Assembly (NCBI RefSeq): GCF_002286735.1
Contig: NZ_NRTA01000020.1
Location: forward strand, 1 to 64,000
Source of the DNA: Leptolyngbya sp. BC1307
GTDB lineage: Bacteria > Cyanobacteriota > Cyanobacteriia > Phormidesmidales > Phormidesmidaceae
Reading direction: 5' to 3'
DNA length: 64,000 nt
Position numbers and translations under genes: made by a program. Below are positions 18,801-28,297 of the stretch, in pieces (the first letter of the stretch is position 1; each line of letters opens with the position of its first letter). Below the pieces are notes generated by a model that saw only the letters and a list, made by a program, of their open reading frames with translations, had not been told where the DNA came from and did no database searches.

Positions 18801-20045
18801 GCTAGGCAAGGACACAAAGAAGCGGCGTTGACGCTCCGGTGAAACCCCTTTCATCTCGCTGTCTAAATAGAAGCCGGATCTGGCTTTGCTAATGGCCGTT
18901 TCGCTAATGTCGGTGGCAAAAATCTGAATCGGCGGCACGGTCGCCTGATCATCGAAAAACTCTAGCAGGCAAATGGCGATCGAGTAGACTTCTTCCCCGG
19001 TGGAACAACCCGTGACCCAAATCCGAATTGGGGTTTCTGCCGATTTGTTTTGGCTAATCGTGGGAAAAACCTGTGTTTTTAACTGTTCAAAAACTTCCGG
19101 GTCACGGAAGAAACTGGTGACGTGGATTAAAACTTCCTCATACAATGCCTGCACTTCCGCCGGATGCGCTTGCAGATATTCAGCGTAGTCTTCCAGGCTT
19201 TCGATTTGATACAACACCATCCGGCGCTGCATCCGGCGATTTAAAGTATTCGGTTTGTAGAGCGTGAAATCAACGCCAGTCGTTTTCCGCAAGAGCGCAA
19301 AGATTCTCGCCAACGCATCACCCGGCTCGGGCGGCACCTCCTTCACCACTTGGATTGGCTCTACGGCAACCAAAAAGGGACTGCGGCTCAGTTTGGCCAG
19401 TGATTCGGCAATTTGTTCCGGCGGCAGCACAAAATCCACGTTGCCCGTCGCCACAGCCGTATTCGGCATACTGTCAAAGGTGGCTGTCGCCTCACTTTGA
19501 GCAAAGGTTATACCGCCAGCCACTTTGACCGCTTTCAACCCCTGAGAACCATCGCCATCTGCACCAGATAGCACAATGGCGATCGCTTTAGTGCCGCGAT
19601 CAAGGGCTAACGACTCAAAAAACGCATCTCCCGGATGATATTTCCCATTAGTTTTCTGTCGCGGCCCTAGATGTAGCAGTCCGTCCTCCAGCGTCATCTG
19701 GCTGTTGGGCGGAATCACGTAGATCTCGTTTGGCTCAACTGTCATCCGGTCTGTCACCTGCTGCACAGGCATGGCGGTGACTCTGCCCAAAATTTCAGAC
19801 AGCAAGCTTTCGTGGTCAGGCGATAAATGCTGAATCAGCACAAATGCCATGCCCGTATCGGTGGGCAGGTGACGCAGCAGTTCCGTAAATGCCTCTAACC
19901 CTCCGGCGGAAGCGGCAATGCCGACCACCGGAAAGGGAGCGTCGGTTTTGGATGATTGCTCCAAATTCATGGTTTCAGCCGCGACTTCTTGTGAGTTACT
20001 CGCAGAGCGCACGTCAGATGAATTTTCTTCGGAGGGGGAAATCAT
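15831..20045 (-). CDS. CheB-CheR-PAS hybrid histidine kinase with C-terminal receiver
   Basis: A 1404-residue multidomain protein. Residues ~35-225 are a CheB methylesterase domain (GIAASAGGLEAF with the catalytic Ser, LIQHLSPDHES, VLSGADGDGSQG). Residues ~245-500 are CheR (VTSFFRDPEVF, WVTGCSTGEEVYSIA SAM site). A long coiled coil follows (EKLQSTNEELQTAKEEIQAT), then two PAS-type regions, a HisKA motif (FLAALGHELRNPLDAL), an HATPase (TGIGMEVEALTRIF, GGLGLGLPLAKGI) and a receiver (LIIEDNEDSA, VIISDIGL). Such proteins couple CheB/CheR-like parts to two-component output, and the signal is unknown. It lies 35 bp after an XRE regulator, probably in the same transcript. Confidence 0.92.
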   Translation of the reverse strand: MISPSEENSSDVRSASNSQEVAAETMNLEQSSKTDAPFPVVGIAASAGGLEAFTELLRHLPTDTGMAFVLIQHLSPDHESLLSEILGRVTAMPVQQVTDRMTVEPNEIYVIPPNSQMTLEDGLLHLGPRQKTNGKYHPGDAFFESLALDRGTKAIAIVLSGADGDGSQGLKAVKVAGGITFAQSEATATFDSMPNTAVATGNVDFVLPPEQIAESLAKLSRSPFLVAVEPIQVVKEVPPEPGDALARIFALLRKTTGVDFTLYKPNTLNRRMQRRMVLYQIESLEDYAEYLQAHPAEVQALYEEVLIHVTSFFRDPEVFEQLKTQVFPTISQNKSAETPIRIWVTGCSTGEEVYSIAICLLEFFDDQATVPPIQIFATDISETAISKARSGFYLDSEMKGVSPERQRRFFVSLPSGGYQISSAVRGLCVFARHNLAGDPPFTNLDLISCRNVLIYLSDPLQERLMSLFHYSLNLTGLLLLGTSETVKTASDLFATLDEACKLYARKLTLTRPLFSFQTTQSASSANSPQRISESFVSPVDLVQEVSQLIFNRYAPLSVVVDDQMQILQMRGDLDPYLKLIPGTTELNLLLMVRESLSLTLRTALYQAQAENAVVRQEQIQLEAGEQPHWLNLEVMPFRPTTTRTRYFLVVLETISPPAAALNPAPIASQEPADLEREIMQLRQALAAATQRELSAQAHLQAVVQEQNQLNQSLQVANERILSSNEKLQSTNEELQTAKEEIQATNEELSTTNDELRSRNLQQNRDNSDLNNFVASISVPIVMLTNDLRIRRFTPTAQRLFNFIPTDVGRPFSDLHANFDVSQLEPMILEVLETLNTQEQEIQTKTGHWYSLRIRPYRTTENQIDGVTLVFVDIDALKRHAATLEAARNYAEAIVETVQTPLVVLDADLQVNTANRAFYKTFQVSAPATEQVSLFELGNGQWNISPLRSVLEAILTNDHPVQNFEVDHDFEQIGQKTLLLNACRLQREDNADMILLLIEDITERRQNEAELKAADRRKDDFLAALGHELRNPLDALSNSITLMQTLKAADFTETASRDSSHEQLHQRAGQLYTVASRQITQLTRLVDDLLDVSRVAYQKIQLHRQQMDLTQLLRDLVTDAESAVSEKRLTLNAVLPEAVVWVNGDTARLMQAFTNVLQNAIKFSDLDGHIEISTQVESEHVITRMTDTGIGMEVEALTRIFTAFSQEDRSLARSGGLGLGLPLAKGIIELHEGQIWAESAGIGQGTAVMIRLPQLIGATEVLPPPSDAVFASSVAASGAKHILIIEDNEDSAFLLQLFLEDLGYQIDIANDGEHGLSLARQLQPDVIISDIGLTAAMDGYAVARAIRSDPALDAVYLIANSGYGQPEDKAKAKAAGFDKHFTKPVNLDQLKNLIEQHMSLNQSNP

Positions 20046-20080
20046 GAATTATGGGTGGTGATCGGCTCGGCAGGGTGAAT

Positions 20081-20362
20081 TCAACGGTCTTTTGGGAAAT
20101 ACTGCGCTAACAGACGCTGAGCGATCTCCTGGTCTGCCGTAGCCTGAGACTGGCTCAGTTCGAGCAGCAAGGTTCGCAATTGCCGCAGGGCGAGCGGCAT
20201 TGGTTTCGCGCGATAATTCTCCCAGCGGTTGACCGTGACAACGGTCACGCCTAATTTGGCAGCAAACTGCTCTTGCGTGAGTCCATACAGCGATCTCAGG
20301 GGCAAAATCAAGGCATTCATATCGATGGACTGGGAGTTGGCATGATTCGTCGCTGATTTCAT
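20081..20362 (-). CDS. XRE-family HTH regulator
   Basis: A 93-residue protein whose core LRSLYGLTQEQFAAKLGV followed by TVNRWENYRAKPMPLALRQL is a standard Cro/CI-type helix-turn-helix. The C-terminus is short and helical with no effector domain. It is the first gene of a two-gene minus-strand unit with the CheB-CheR kinase, so it may be an autoregulator or may control that kinase. Start at ATG 20362. Confidence 0.85.
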   Translation of the reverse strand: MKSATNHANSQSIDMNALILPLRSLYGLTQEQFAAKLGVTVVTVNRWENYRAKPMPLALRQLRTLLLELSQSQATADQEIAQRLLAQYFPKDR

Positions 20363-20501
20363 CTATACAGCTCCTCTGAAATTAAAGGATGATACATCAT
20401 TGTGATTTAATTTCCATCAGACCACCCAAAACATATGACGAGTCTACTAGAAGGCATACTCGCTTAACAGAATCGGAGTCGTCTCGGTTTTCAATCCCTT
20501 T

Positions 20502-20669
20502 CTAGATTGGGAGTAGAGGGGCGTTGTTGGATTGGGTAGGTAGGGCATAAGCAGGGTCGTCTGGCTCAAAGTCGAGCATCCCTTCACGGCCATTAGCCCG
20601 ACTGCTGAGGTGCATGCGAATCATAATGTAGGTCTGCACCACTAAGGGGAAGAGGGTTAGTTCCCGCTC
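20502..20669 (-). other. Possible C-terminal gene remnant
   Basis: An in-frame stretch of 55 codons without a start codon (ERELTLFPLVVQTYIMIRMH...) ends at TAG 20504-20502. It looks like the hydrophobic end and acidic tail of a membrane protein. I cannot name the family. The rest of 20363-20890 has no gene. Confidence 0.25.
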
Positions 20670-20698
20670 CTATGGGGACATGCGGCTATGGGAGCTTA

Positions 20699-20725
20699 CA
20701 CCGGCTGCTGCCCCAGCAGCCGGTG
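20699..20725. other. GC-rich 12-bp hairpin
   Basis: CACCGGCTGCTG, a CCC loop and CAGCAGCCGGTG form a perfect stem-loop about 170 bp upstream of the kinase gene at 20891. No T-run follows. It could be a leader structure or a terminator remnant. Confidence 0.4.
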
Positions 20726-20890
20726 CTGTAACACCTCCGGCTATGCCGATAACGTCTTGACCCATCAGGAGAGGGCCGGGGGCCGGGATACAATTGCTGC
20801 ACGAACCCTGCCAGCGGGCCGAGCTGACCCATAAAATCCGTCAAGCTCTCGCCAGAGGTTAACCATGGGATATTTTCTCGCCGTACCGTT

Positions 20891-23533
20891 ATGACCTGCC
20901 CAGTTCCCATTCCCTCCCCTCGCCTGGCCAAAGGGTTCGCCATCGCCGGGCTGGCGGTGGTGTTTGTCACTGATACCTGGACGTTCCTGGGATTTGGCCA
21001 CGCTAGCCTGTACCCGCTGTTTGTGGCGGTAGCGGGCTTCTCTCGCAGCGATCGCTGGGTGGTGATGGTTGCCGTCGCCAGTCTGGGGCTAACGGCGGCG
21101 GGCTTTTTTGTGTCACCGCCAGCTCCCGCCAATTTTGCCATCGCCTATGTGATTGCCAATCGGCTGCTGGCGGCTGTGGCGATCGCCACGACCGGCGGCC
21201 TTACCCTGGTCATTTTGCGGTACATCAAGCAGGTAAACGCCTCCCAGCGGGCGCTTAGCGACACCTACGAAACCCTCAGGTCGCAGCAGATCCTGCTGCA
21301 AATTGCCAGCGAAATTGGCCATCTGGGGGGCTGGCTGGTGCCTTTGCCCGAGGGCATCTGTATCTGGTCTGAGGAGGTGTGCCGCATCCACGAGGTCGAG
21401 CCGGGGTTTTCCCCTACCGTAGCCCAAGGCATTGAGTTCTATTCGCCCGAATACCGCGATCGCATTGACACCGTCTTTACCGCCTGTGCCGAAATTGGCC
21501 GGCCCTTCCACGAAGAGCTGCAAATTATCACCGCCCGCCAGCGCCGAGTGTGGGTGCGCACCATTGGTCAGGCCGTGCGCAACGACCAGGGGGTAATTGT
21601 GGCAGTGCAGGGGGCCTTCCAAGACATCACGGCCCAAAAGCAGGCCGAAGCATCCTTAGAGCGCAGCGAGCAGCGGTTTCGCCAGCTGGCTGACGCCATG
21701 CCCCTGATCGTGTGGACCGCCGACCCTGACGGCGTTGTTGACTATGCCAGCCACGCTCTGCGGGTCTACACCGGCATCTATGAACCCGAACCCCACCCCA
21801 GCCAGATCTGGATGACCCTGCTACACCCCGACGATTTTGACCCTTGCCTGACGGTGTGGGCTGCTGCGGTGCAAACCGCTAGCCCCTATCGGTTTGAGTT
21901 TCGTCTGCGGCGCTACGACGGCGACTACCGCTGGCACTTGGTGCAGGCCGTCCCCATTCAGGATAAGGACGGCACCACGGTCAAGTGGTACGGCACCGCG
22001 ATCGAAATTCACGAGCAAAAGCAGCTTGCCCATGAAGCTCGCCAGACTGCTGATCGCTTTAACACCACTCTAGAGAGCATCACCGACGCCTTTTTTACCC
22101 TCGATCACGAGTGGCGCTTCACCTTTCTCAACCGCCAGGCCGAGCGGCTTTTGCATCGCCAGCGGGCCGATCTGCTGGGTAACTGTCTGTGGGATGAGTT
22201 TCCAGAGGCGGTGGGCACCGTTTTTGAGCAGCAGTATAGACAGGCCATTAACGAGGGGCGATCGGTCGAATTTCGAGAATTTTATCCGACCCTCAACAGC
22301 TGGTTTGACGTGCGGGCCTACCCCTCCAGCGAGGGCCTGGCCGTGTATTTTCAAGACGTGAGCGATCGCATTGTCCTAGAAGAGCAGCTGCAACAGTCCC
22401 AGCGGCTAGAGTCGGTGGGCCAGCTCACCGGCGGCATTGCCCACGACTTTAACAATCTGCTGACCGTGATTTTGGGCAACGCCGAGTTGCTCAGCGAAAT
22501 GCTCAAATCCGACCCCAAACTCCAGCCCCTAGCGGAGATGATTGGCAGCGCCGCCCAGCGGGGGGCCGACCTCACCCAGCGGCTGCTGGCCTTTGCCCGT
22601 CGCCAGGCCCTCGACCCCGAGGCTGTAGAGGTCAACCAGCTGATTGCCACCATGGATGGGCTGCTGCGCCGCACCCTGGGAGAGCATATTGAGATTGAGA
22701 TCGTGCGCGGAGCCGGGCTGTGGCCCGCCCTGGTTGACCCTGCCCAGATCGAAAGCGCCCTGCTCAATCTCTGCCTCAACGCCCGCGATGCCATGGTTCA
22801 GGGCGGCCGACTGACGATTGAAACCGCCAATACCCGCCTCAGCCAAGACTACGCCGACCAGCATGTAGAGGTGGTGCCGGGGCAGTACGTCATGGTGGCG
22901 GTGTCAGACACGGGCCTAGGCATTGCCCCCGAAAATCTAGAGCGGGTGTTTGAGCCCTTTTTTACGACTAAAGAAACCGGCAAGGGTACTGGCCTGGGGT
23001 TGAGCATGGTTTACGGCTTTGTCAAGCAGTCGGGGGGCCACATTAAGCTCTATTCTGAGCTGGGTCAGGGCACCACCATTAAAATGTATCTACCCCGCTT
23101 TTGGGGCGACACCGAGCCTCAGCCCCGTCAGGTAGATAGATCCGTAGTGGGTGGCTCAGAGCTAATTTTACTGGTCGAAGACGACGAACTGGTGCGCCGC
23201 TACGCCCACGATCAGCTGGTAAATCTGGGCTACCGGGTGCTGGTGGCCACCAACGGCCCCACCGCCCTGATCCTGCTGCGTCAGCGAGACGACATTGACC
23301 TGCTATTTACCGATGTGGTCATGCCCGGCGGCATGAGCGGGCGCGAGCTAGCCTACCTGGCCCGGCGGTTCAGACCAGGTTTAAATGTGCTTTACACTTC
23401 GGGTTATACCGAAGATGCCATCGTCCATCATGGCCGATTAGACCCTGGGGTGCAGCTCTTGAGCAAGCCCTACAGCAGAGCCGAACTCTCGCAAAAAATT
23501 CGCGATGCGCTGGCCGCACCGCACCGCCCATGA
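20891..23533 (+). CDS. Membrane-linked PAS hybrid histidine kinase
   Basis: 880 residues. Four or so N-terminal hydrophobic segments (residues ~10-115) are followed by three PAS units, each preceded by QKQAEASLERSE-type linkers, then a histidine kinase of the SVGQLTGGIAHDFNNLLTV class with phospho-acceptor His ~518. The HATPase shows NLCLNARDAM and GKGTGLGLSMVYGF, and a C-terminal receiver has TDVVMPGGMSGREL with Asp ~808. Its last codons overlap the ATG of the next kinase (ATGA), so the two are translationally coupled. The kinase halves of the two proteins are very similar, pointing to tandem duplication. The signal is unknown. GC content and codon use are clearly higher in G+C than the iron island. 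Confidence 0.92.
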   Translation: MTCPVPIPSPRLAKGFAIAGLAVVFVTDTWTFLGFGHASLYPLFVAVAGFSRSDRWVVMVAVASLGLTAAGFFVSPPAPANFAIAYVIANRLLAAVAIATTGGLTLVILRYIKQVNASQRALSDTYETLRSQQILLQIASEIGHLGGWLVPLPEGICIWSEEVCRIHEVEPGFSPTVAQGIEFYSPEYRDRIDTVFTACAEIGRPFHEELQIITARQRRVWVRTIGQAVRNDQGVIVAVQGAFQDITAQKQAEASLERSEQRFRQLADAMPLIVWTADPDGVVDYASHALRVYTGIYEPEPHPSQIWMTLLHPDDFDPCLTVWAAAVQTASPYRFEFRLRRYDGDYRWHLVQAVPIQDKDGTTVKWYGTAIEIHEQKQLAHEARQTADRFNTTLESITDAFFTLDHEWRFTFLNRQAERLLHRQRADLLGNCLWDEFPEAVGTVFEQQYRQAINEGRSVEFREFYPTLNSWFDVRAYPSSEGLAVYFQDVSDRIVLEEQLQQSQRLESVGQLTGGIAHDFNNLLTVILGNAELLSEMLKSDPKLQPLAEMIGSAAQRGADLTQRLLAFARRQALDPEAVEVNQLIATMDGLLRRTLGEHIEIEIVRGAGLWPALVDPAQIESALLNLCLNARDAMVQGGRLTIETANTRLSQDYADQHVEVVPGQYVMVAVSDTGLGIAPENLERVFEPFFTTKETGKGTGLGLSMVYGFVKQSGGHIKLYSELGQGTTIKMYLPRFWGDTEPQPRQVDRSVVGGSELILLVEDDELVRRYAHDQLVNLGYRVLVATNGPTALILLRQRDDIDLLFTDVVMPGGMSGRELAYLARRFRPGLNVLYTSGYTEDAIVHHGRLDPGVQLLSKPYSRAELSQKIRDALAAPHRP

Positions 23534-26500
23534 CCCGACCCACCTCTCCCCGACCCATTTCAGAGCAGCTACGGCTGCAGGTGCTGCGATCGCACTACCT
23601 GCTCGACACCCCCGCCGAGGCGGCCTACGACAACCTGGTACGGCTGGCGGCCCACCTGTGCCAGGTGCCCATAGCTGTGGTCAACCTGATCGACGAGCAC
23701 CGCCAGTGGTCTAAGGCCGCCGTGGGCCTAGAGCGGTTTGAAAGCCCCCGCGACATCTCCTTTTGCACCCACGTGGTCGATAGCGATGCCCCCCTGGTGG
23801 TGGCCGACACCCACCAAGATGCCCGCTTTGCCGACAACCCCTTCGTGGTCGGCCCGCCCCACCTGCGCTTCTACGCAGGGCTGCCGCTCAGGTCGTCCCT
23901 GGGGGTGCCCCTGGGCACCCTGGCGGTGTTTGACCGGGTGCCCAGCACCCTCACCGCCGAACAAATGCGCCTGCTAGAGGCCCTGGCCCAGCAGGTCATG
24001 GCCCAGCTAGAGCTCCGGTTTGAGCGCATTCACCATCGCCTCACCGCCCTGCGCCTGTCCGTGGCCCAGCGGTTTAGCCAGATAAACACCTGGCAGCTCT
24101 ACATCGACGAGAACCGCCTGCTGTGGACCGAGGGCATCTACCAGCTGACCGGCCTGACCGCCGACAGCTTTGACGAAACTTTGGAGGCCTTTGTGGCGCT
24201 GGTGCACCCCGGAGATCGCGACGCGGTCATCGCCGCCCTGATCCAGGCGGTGCAGGGCCAGCCCCTCGACCTAGAGCACCGGCTGGTGCGCCCCGACGGC
24301 GAGGTGCGCCAGGTGTGGCTCCAGGGCCAGAGCTTTGCCGGCGACAGCGCCTTTCCCCCCATGCTGGTGGGCACCCTGCAAGACCTCACCGCCGACAAGC
24401 TGGCCCAGGCCCAGCAGCAGGCCCAGCAGCAAGAGCTGCGCTACGCCCACGACACCCTCAGCTTTCACATCGACAACTCCCCCCTGGCGGTGGTGGAGTG
24501 GGACGGGGCCTTTCGGGTCAGCCACTGGTCTCCCCAGGCCGCCGCCCTGTTTGGCTGGAGCGAAGCCGAGATGCGGGGGCAGCACCCCGGCGACTGGCCC
24601 TTTGTCTACCCCGACGACGCCCCCATCGTCGAGCCGGTGATGGCCCAGCTGCTCAACGGCGAAGCCCGGCGTAACGTCAGCCGCAACCGCAACCTAACCC
24701 GCAGCGGCGCGGTGGTGCACTGCGAGTGGTACAACTCGGCGCGGCTCGACGACGACGGCAACTTGATCTCAATTTTTTCGCTGGTGCTCGATGTCACCGA
24801 GCGGGTGCAGGCAGAGCAGGCGATCGCCGCCGGTCTGGCCCGCGAGCAGGCGACTGGAGCTGCCCTGCTGCTGCGCACCCGCGAGCTGCAGCGGATTAAC
24901 GAGCAGCTGCAAAAGAGCCGCGCCCTGGCCCGCATCGGCGGGCGGCTGGGGCGGCTGGGGGGCTGGGCCGCCGATATTGACCGCAACCAGGTGTACTGGT
25001 CAGAGGAAATCTTTCACATTTTAGAGTGGGCGAGCGACGATGCCCCCTCCCTAGAAAACGCCCTCAATCTCTACCCTCCAGAGCACCGACAGCGGTTGAG
25101 CGCCGCCATTGCCACCTGCGCCCAGGGGGGTACCCCCTTTGATCTGGATGTCGAGCTATACACCGCCACCGGGCGACGGTTTTGGGCCAGGGCCATAGGC
25201 GAAGCCGAGCGCAACGCCGAGGGCAACATTGTGCGAGTGATTGGGGCGTTGCAAGACATCTCGGCCCAGAAGCAGGCCGAGTCGGCCCTAGCGCGGTTTG
25301 CCACCCGGCTGCGCACTACCCTCGAAAGCATGACCGACGCCTTCTACCTGCTCGATGACCAGTGGCGCTTCACCTACCTCAATAGCGAGGCCGAGCGCGT
25401 GCTCCAGCGGCCGCCGGGAGAGCTAATTGGCCAGGTGGTGTGGGAAGCGTTTCCTGAGGCGCGACAGTCTCAGCTCTATGCTGAGTATCACGCGGCGGTG
25501 GACAAAAATCAGTCTCGACACTTTGAGCTGTACTACGCGCCGCTGCACGAGTGGTTCGACATCAATGCCTACTCCTCCACCGACGGTCTGGCGGTGTACT
25601 TTCGGGTGATTAGCGATCGCATTGCCCTCGAAGATCAGCTGCGCCAGGCCCAGCGTTTAGAGTCGCTGGGTCAGCTGACCGGCGGCATTGCCCACGACTT
25701 TAACAACCTGCTCACCGTGGTCGTGGGCAATGCCGATCTGCTGGCCGAAACCCTCGCCCCCGACTCGACCCTGCGCCCCCTGGCCGAGATGATCAGCAGC
25801 GCTGCCCAGCGTGGGGCCGAGCTCACCCAGCGGCTGCTGGCCTTTGCCCGTCGCCAGGCCCTCGACCCCAAGCCCGTTGAGGTCAACCAGCTGATTATCA
25901 CCATGACCAACCTGCTGTGCCGCACCCTAGGCGAGCACATCGAAGTGGTAAGACTGCCCGCAGACGATCTGTGGCCCGCTCTAGTAGATGCCGCCCAGCT
26001 GGAGAGCGCCCTGCTCAACCTCTGCCTCAATGCCCGCGATGCCATGGCCCAAGGCGGCAATCTGATGATCGAGACCAGCAATGTCTACCTCGATCCAGAC
26101 TACGCCGCTCAGCATGTCGAGGCCCAGGCGGGCCAGTACGTGCTGATCACTGTCTCAGACAGCGGCATAGGCATTGCCGTAGAGAATCTACCCCGTGTGT
26201 TTGAGCCCTTTTTTACCACTAAAGAAAGGGGCAAGGGCACTGGGCTTGGGCTTAGTATGGTGTACGGCTTTGCCAAGCAGTCGAACGGGCACATTACGAT
26301 TTATTCGGAATTGGGACATGGCACCACCATCAGGCTGTATGTACCTAGATATCGGGGGAGCCAAGGAGACCTTGCTGAGATGGTGGCTATGACAGCGCCG
26401 GCAGGTGGTGAAGAAAAGATACTTTTGGTCGAAGATGACGACCTAGTGCGTCACTATGTGCAAAATCAGTTAGAACAGTTGGGCTATCGAGTGACGGTGG

Positions 26501-26793
26501 CCAGCAGCGGCCCGGCGGCTTTAGAAATAATCCGGCAGCAGCCCGAGATCGACCTGCTGTTTACCGATGTGGTTATGCCCGGCGGCATGAGTGGCCGAGA
26601 GCTGGGCGATGCCGCCCGGCGACTGCGACCCGATCTCAAAATTCTCTACACCTCGGGCTATTCAGAGCAGGTAATCGTGCACCACGGGCGGCTCGACCCC
26701 GGCATCAAGCTGCTGAGCAAGCCCTATCGGCGCGCCGATCTGGCCCAAAAAGTTCGCGATGTGCTGGATGAAAGCGCTAATAAGCAGGCTTAA
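23530..26793 (+). CDS. GAF/PAS hybrid histidine kinase, paralogue of the preceding gene
   Basis: 1087 residues beginning with an LLDTPAEAAYDNLVRLAAHL GAF-like input domain. Several PAS/PAC units follow, then the kinase core SLGQLTGGIAHDFNNLLTV (acceptor His ~722), NLCLNARDAM, GKGTGLGLSMVYGF and a receiver with TDVVMPGGMSGREL (Asp ~1013). No membrane segment is seen, so this one is probably cytosolic. It overlaps the upstream gene by 4 bp. The C-terminal ~550 residues are close to those of the neighbour, while the input halves differ. Downstream lies a receiver-EAL protein, a plausible phosphorylation target. Confidence 0.92.
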   Translation: MTRPTSPRPISEQLRLQVLRSHYLLDTPAEAAYDNLVRLAAHLCQVPIAVVNLIDEHRQWSKAAVGLERFESPRDISFCTHVVDSDAPLVVADTHQDARFADNPFVVGPPHLRFYAGLPLRSSLGVPLGTLAVFDRVPSTLTAEQMRLLEALAQQVMAQLELRFERIHHRLTALRLSVAQRFSQINTWQLYIDENRLLWTEGIYQLTGLTADSFDETLEAFVALVHPGDRDAVIAALIQAVQGQPLDLEHRLVRPDGEVRQVWLQGQSFAGDSAFPPMLVGTLQDLTADKLAQAQQQAQQQELRYAHDTLSFHIDNSPLAVVEWDGAFRVSHWSPQAAALFGWSEAEMRGQHPGDWPFVYPDDAPIVEPVMAQLLNGEARRNVSRNRNLTRSGAVVHCEWYNSARLDDDGNLISIFSLVLDVTERVQAEQAIAAGLAREQATGAALLLRTRELQRINEQLQKSRALARIGGRLGRLGGWAADIDRNQVYWSEEIFHILEWASDDAPSLENALNLYPPEHRQRLSAAIATCAQGGTPFDLDVELYTATGRRFWARAIGEAERNAEGNIVRVIGALQDISAQKQAESALARFATRLRTTLESMTDAFYLLDDQWRFTYLNSEAERVLQRPPGELIGQVVWEAFPEARQSQLYAEYHAAVDKNQSRHFELYYAPLHEWFDINAYSSTDGLAVYFRVISDRIALEDQLRQAQRLESLGQLTGGIAHDFNNLLTVVVGNADLLAETLAPDSTLRPLAEMISSAAQRGAELTQRLLAFARRQALDPKPVEVNQLIITMTNLLCRTLGEHIEVVRLPADDLWPALVDAAQLESALLNLCLNARDAMAQGGNLMIETSNVYLDPDYAAQHVEAQAGQYVLITVSDSGIGIAVENLPRVFEPFFTTKERGKGTGLGLSMVYGFAKQSNGHITIYSELGHGTTIRLYVPRYRGSQGDLAEMVAMTAPAGGEEKILLVEDDDLVRHYVQNQLEQLGYRVTVASSGPAALEIIRQQPEIDLLFTDVVMPGGMSGRELGDAARRLRPDLKILYTSGYSEQVIVHHGRLDPGIKLLSKPYRRADLAQKVRDVLDESANKQA

Positions 26794-26865
26794 GCAGGGC
26801 GCGGATAGAGGATGGGGCAGTGACAGATCTATACACCACAGTCGCGTGGAGAGAGCGGTAAAGGG

Positions 26866-28092
26866 ATGGGCGATCGCCGACTGTTGATTTTGGATGACGA
26901 CCCCATGACCGGGGAAACCATTCAGCGGATTGCTGAATTTGCCGGTTTGGAGGTGTACTTTACCCCCGACCCCGACCGATTTTTTGCTCTGCTCCACGAC
27001 TGGCAACCCACCCACATTGCCCTCGACCTGGTAATGCCCACCATGGACGGCATGGAGGTGATGGCCCGGCTGGCCAAGCTGTCGTGCCGGGCCAAAATTA
27101 TCATCACCAGCGGTGTGGGCAGCCGGGTGCTCGACGCCGCCGGGCGCTCGGCTGCCGAACACGGCCTCGACATTGCCGGGGTGCTGGCCAAACCCTTCTC
27201 GCCCCCCCAGCTGCGAGAGATGCTGCTCGGCCAGATTAGCACTGCGCCGCCGCCGCCGACCGTTGCGATCGCCCCATCTGAGCCACCCGAGATTACCCTG
27301 ACCGACCTGCACCGGGCCCTTGATCGCCAGGAGTTTGTGTTGGCCTACCAGCCCAAGGTGCTCTGCACCACGGGCGAACTGGCCGGGGTTGAGGCTCTGG
27401 TGCGGTGGGCTCACCCCAGCTACGGCCTGCTGCCGCCGGGGCGGTTTATTCCCCTGGCGGAGAGCTGCGATCTGATCGATCCCATCACCGACCAGGTGAT
27501 CGATCAGGCGCTGGCCTGGTTTGGGTCGCTTTGCGTCGGGGCCACTCAGCTGTCGCCCACCACCCGCGATCGCCTGATGCTGTCGGTGAATATTTCGGCC
27601 CGCACCCTGACTAACAGTGCCCTGTTTGAGCGCGTGCGCGAGCGCTGCGAGGCCCACCGCGTTGACCCCACCCGGCTGATCTTTGAACTCACCGAAACCA
27701 GCGCCATGGATGACCCCGTGGCCTCCCTCGATCTGCTCACCCGGCTGCGGATGATTGGCTTTCACCTGTCGATCGACGACTTTGGCACCGGGTTTTCGTC
27801 GATGCTACAGCTGGTGCGGCTGCCCTTTTCCGAAATTAAGGTCGACAAGTCCTTTGTGATGACGGCCATGACATCCCCCGAGTCGCGCACGGTGGTCAAA
27901 TTTATCGTTGATCTGGGCCACAGCCTAGGTTTGCGCTGCACCGCCGAAGGGGTTGAAGACGCCGAGATCCTCGACTACCTGAATCATATTGGCTGCGACC
28001 TGGCCCAGGGGTACCACATTGCCCGGCCCCTGTCCGGCCAAGATTTCTGGCCCTGGCTGGCCTCGCGCACCTACACGATCATCCGCCCCTGA
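26866..28092 (+). CDS. Response regulator with EAL domain (c-di-GMP phosphodiesterase)
   Basis: 408 residues: receiver domain (LILDDDPMTGETI, phospho-acceptor Asp ~54 in IALDLVMPTMDG, AKPF) joined by a Pro-rich linker to an EAL domain. All catalytic motifs are intact: VEALVRW (E ~176), NISART, FELTETSAM, IDDFGTGFSSM, IKVDKSFV, AEGVEDAEI and AQGYHIARP. The enzyme should hydrolyse c-di-GMP under control of phosphorylation. It starts 72 bp after the second hybrid kinase, which with its partner is the likely phosphodonor. Start ATG 26866. Confidence 0.92.
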   Translation: MGDRRLLILDDDPMTGETIQRIAEFAGLEVYFTPDPDRFFALLHDWQPTHIALDLVMPTMDGMEVMARLAKLSCRAKIIITSGVGSRVLDAAGRSAAEHGLDIAGVLAKPFSPPQLREMLLGQISTAPPPPTVAIAPSEPPEITLTDLHRALDRQEFVLAYQPKVLCTTGELAGVEALVRWAHPSYGLLPPGRFIPLAESCDLIDPITDQVIDQALAWFGSLCVGATQLSPTTRDRLMLSVNISARTLTNSALFERVRERCEAHRVDPTRLIFELTETSAMDDPVASLDLLTRLRMIGFHLSIDDFGTGFSSMLQLVRLPFSEIKVDKSFVMTAMTSPESRTVVKFIVDLGHSLGLRCTAEGVEDAEILDYLNHIGCDLAQGYHIARPLSGQDFWPWLASRTYTIIRP

Positions 28093-28297
28093 GAGGATGA
28101 TCGGGCCACATACGTGGGTTTGAAGTTCGGGCAGGGAATGTCCCCACGCTGTTTTCCCCGTGCCCGTTAACCGCAGCCCGTAAAATTACAGCCTGTGAAG
28201 CTGTAGGTAGCATTGATCGCCCCCTAGTTTGTAAGGGAACTATAAAGAAACAGTGCAAACGCACACATTTGCAAACAAGTCGTCATGCAGGCCCAGA

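Noticed and set aside
20686-21141. 151-codon minus-strand open frame upstream of the kinase
   Set aside because: It overlaps the start of the membrane-linked kinase in antisense and has no recognisable motif.
26662-27765. 367-codon minus-strand open frame
   Set aside because: It lies fully antisense to the kinase end and the receiver-EAL gene, whose catalytic motifs are intact. The product is low-complexity (His/Gly/Gln-rich), an effect of high-G+C codon use.
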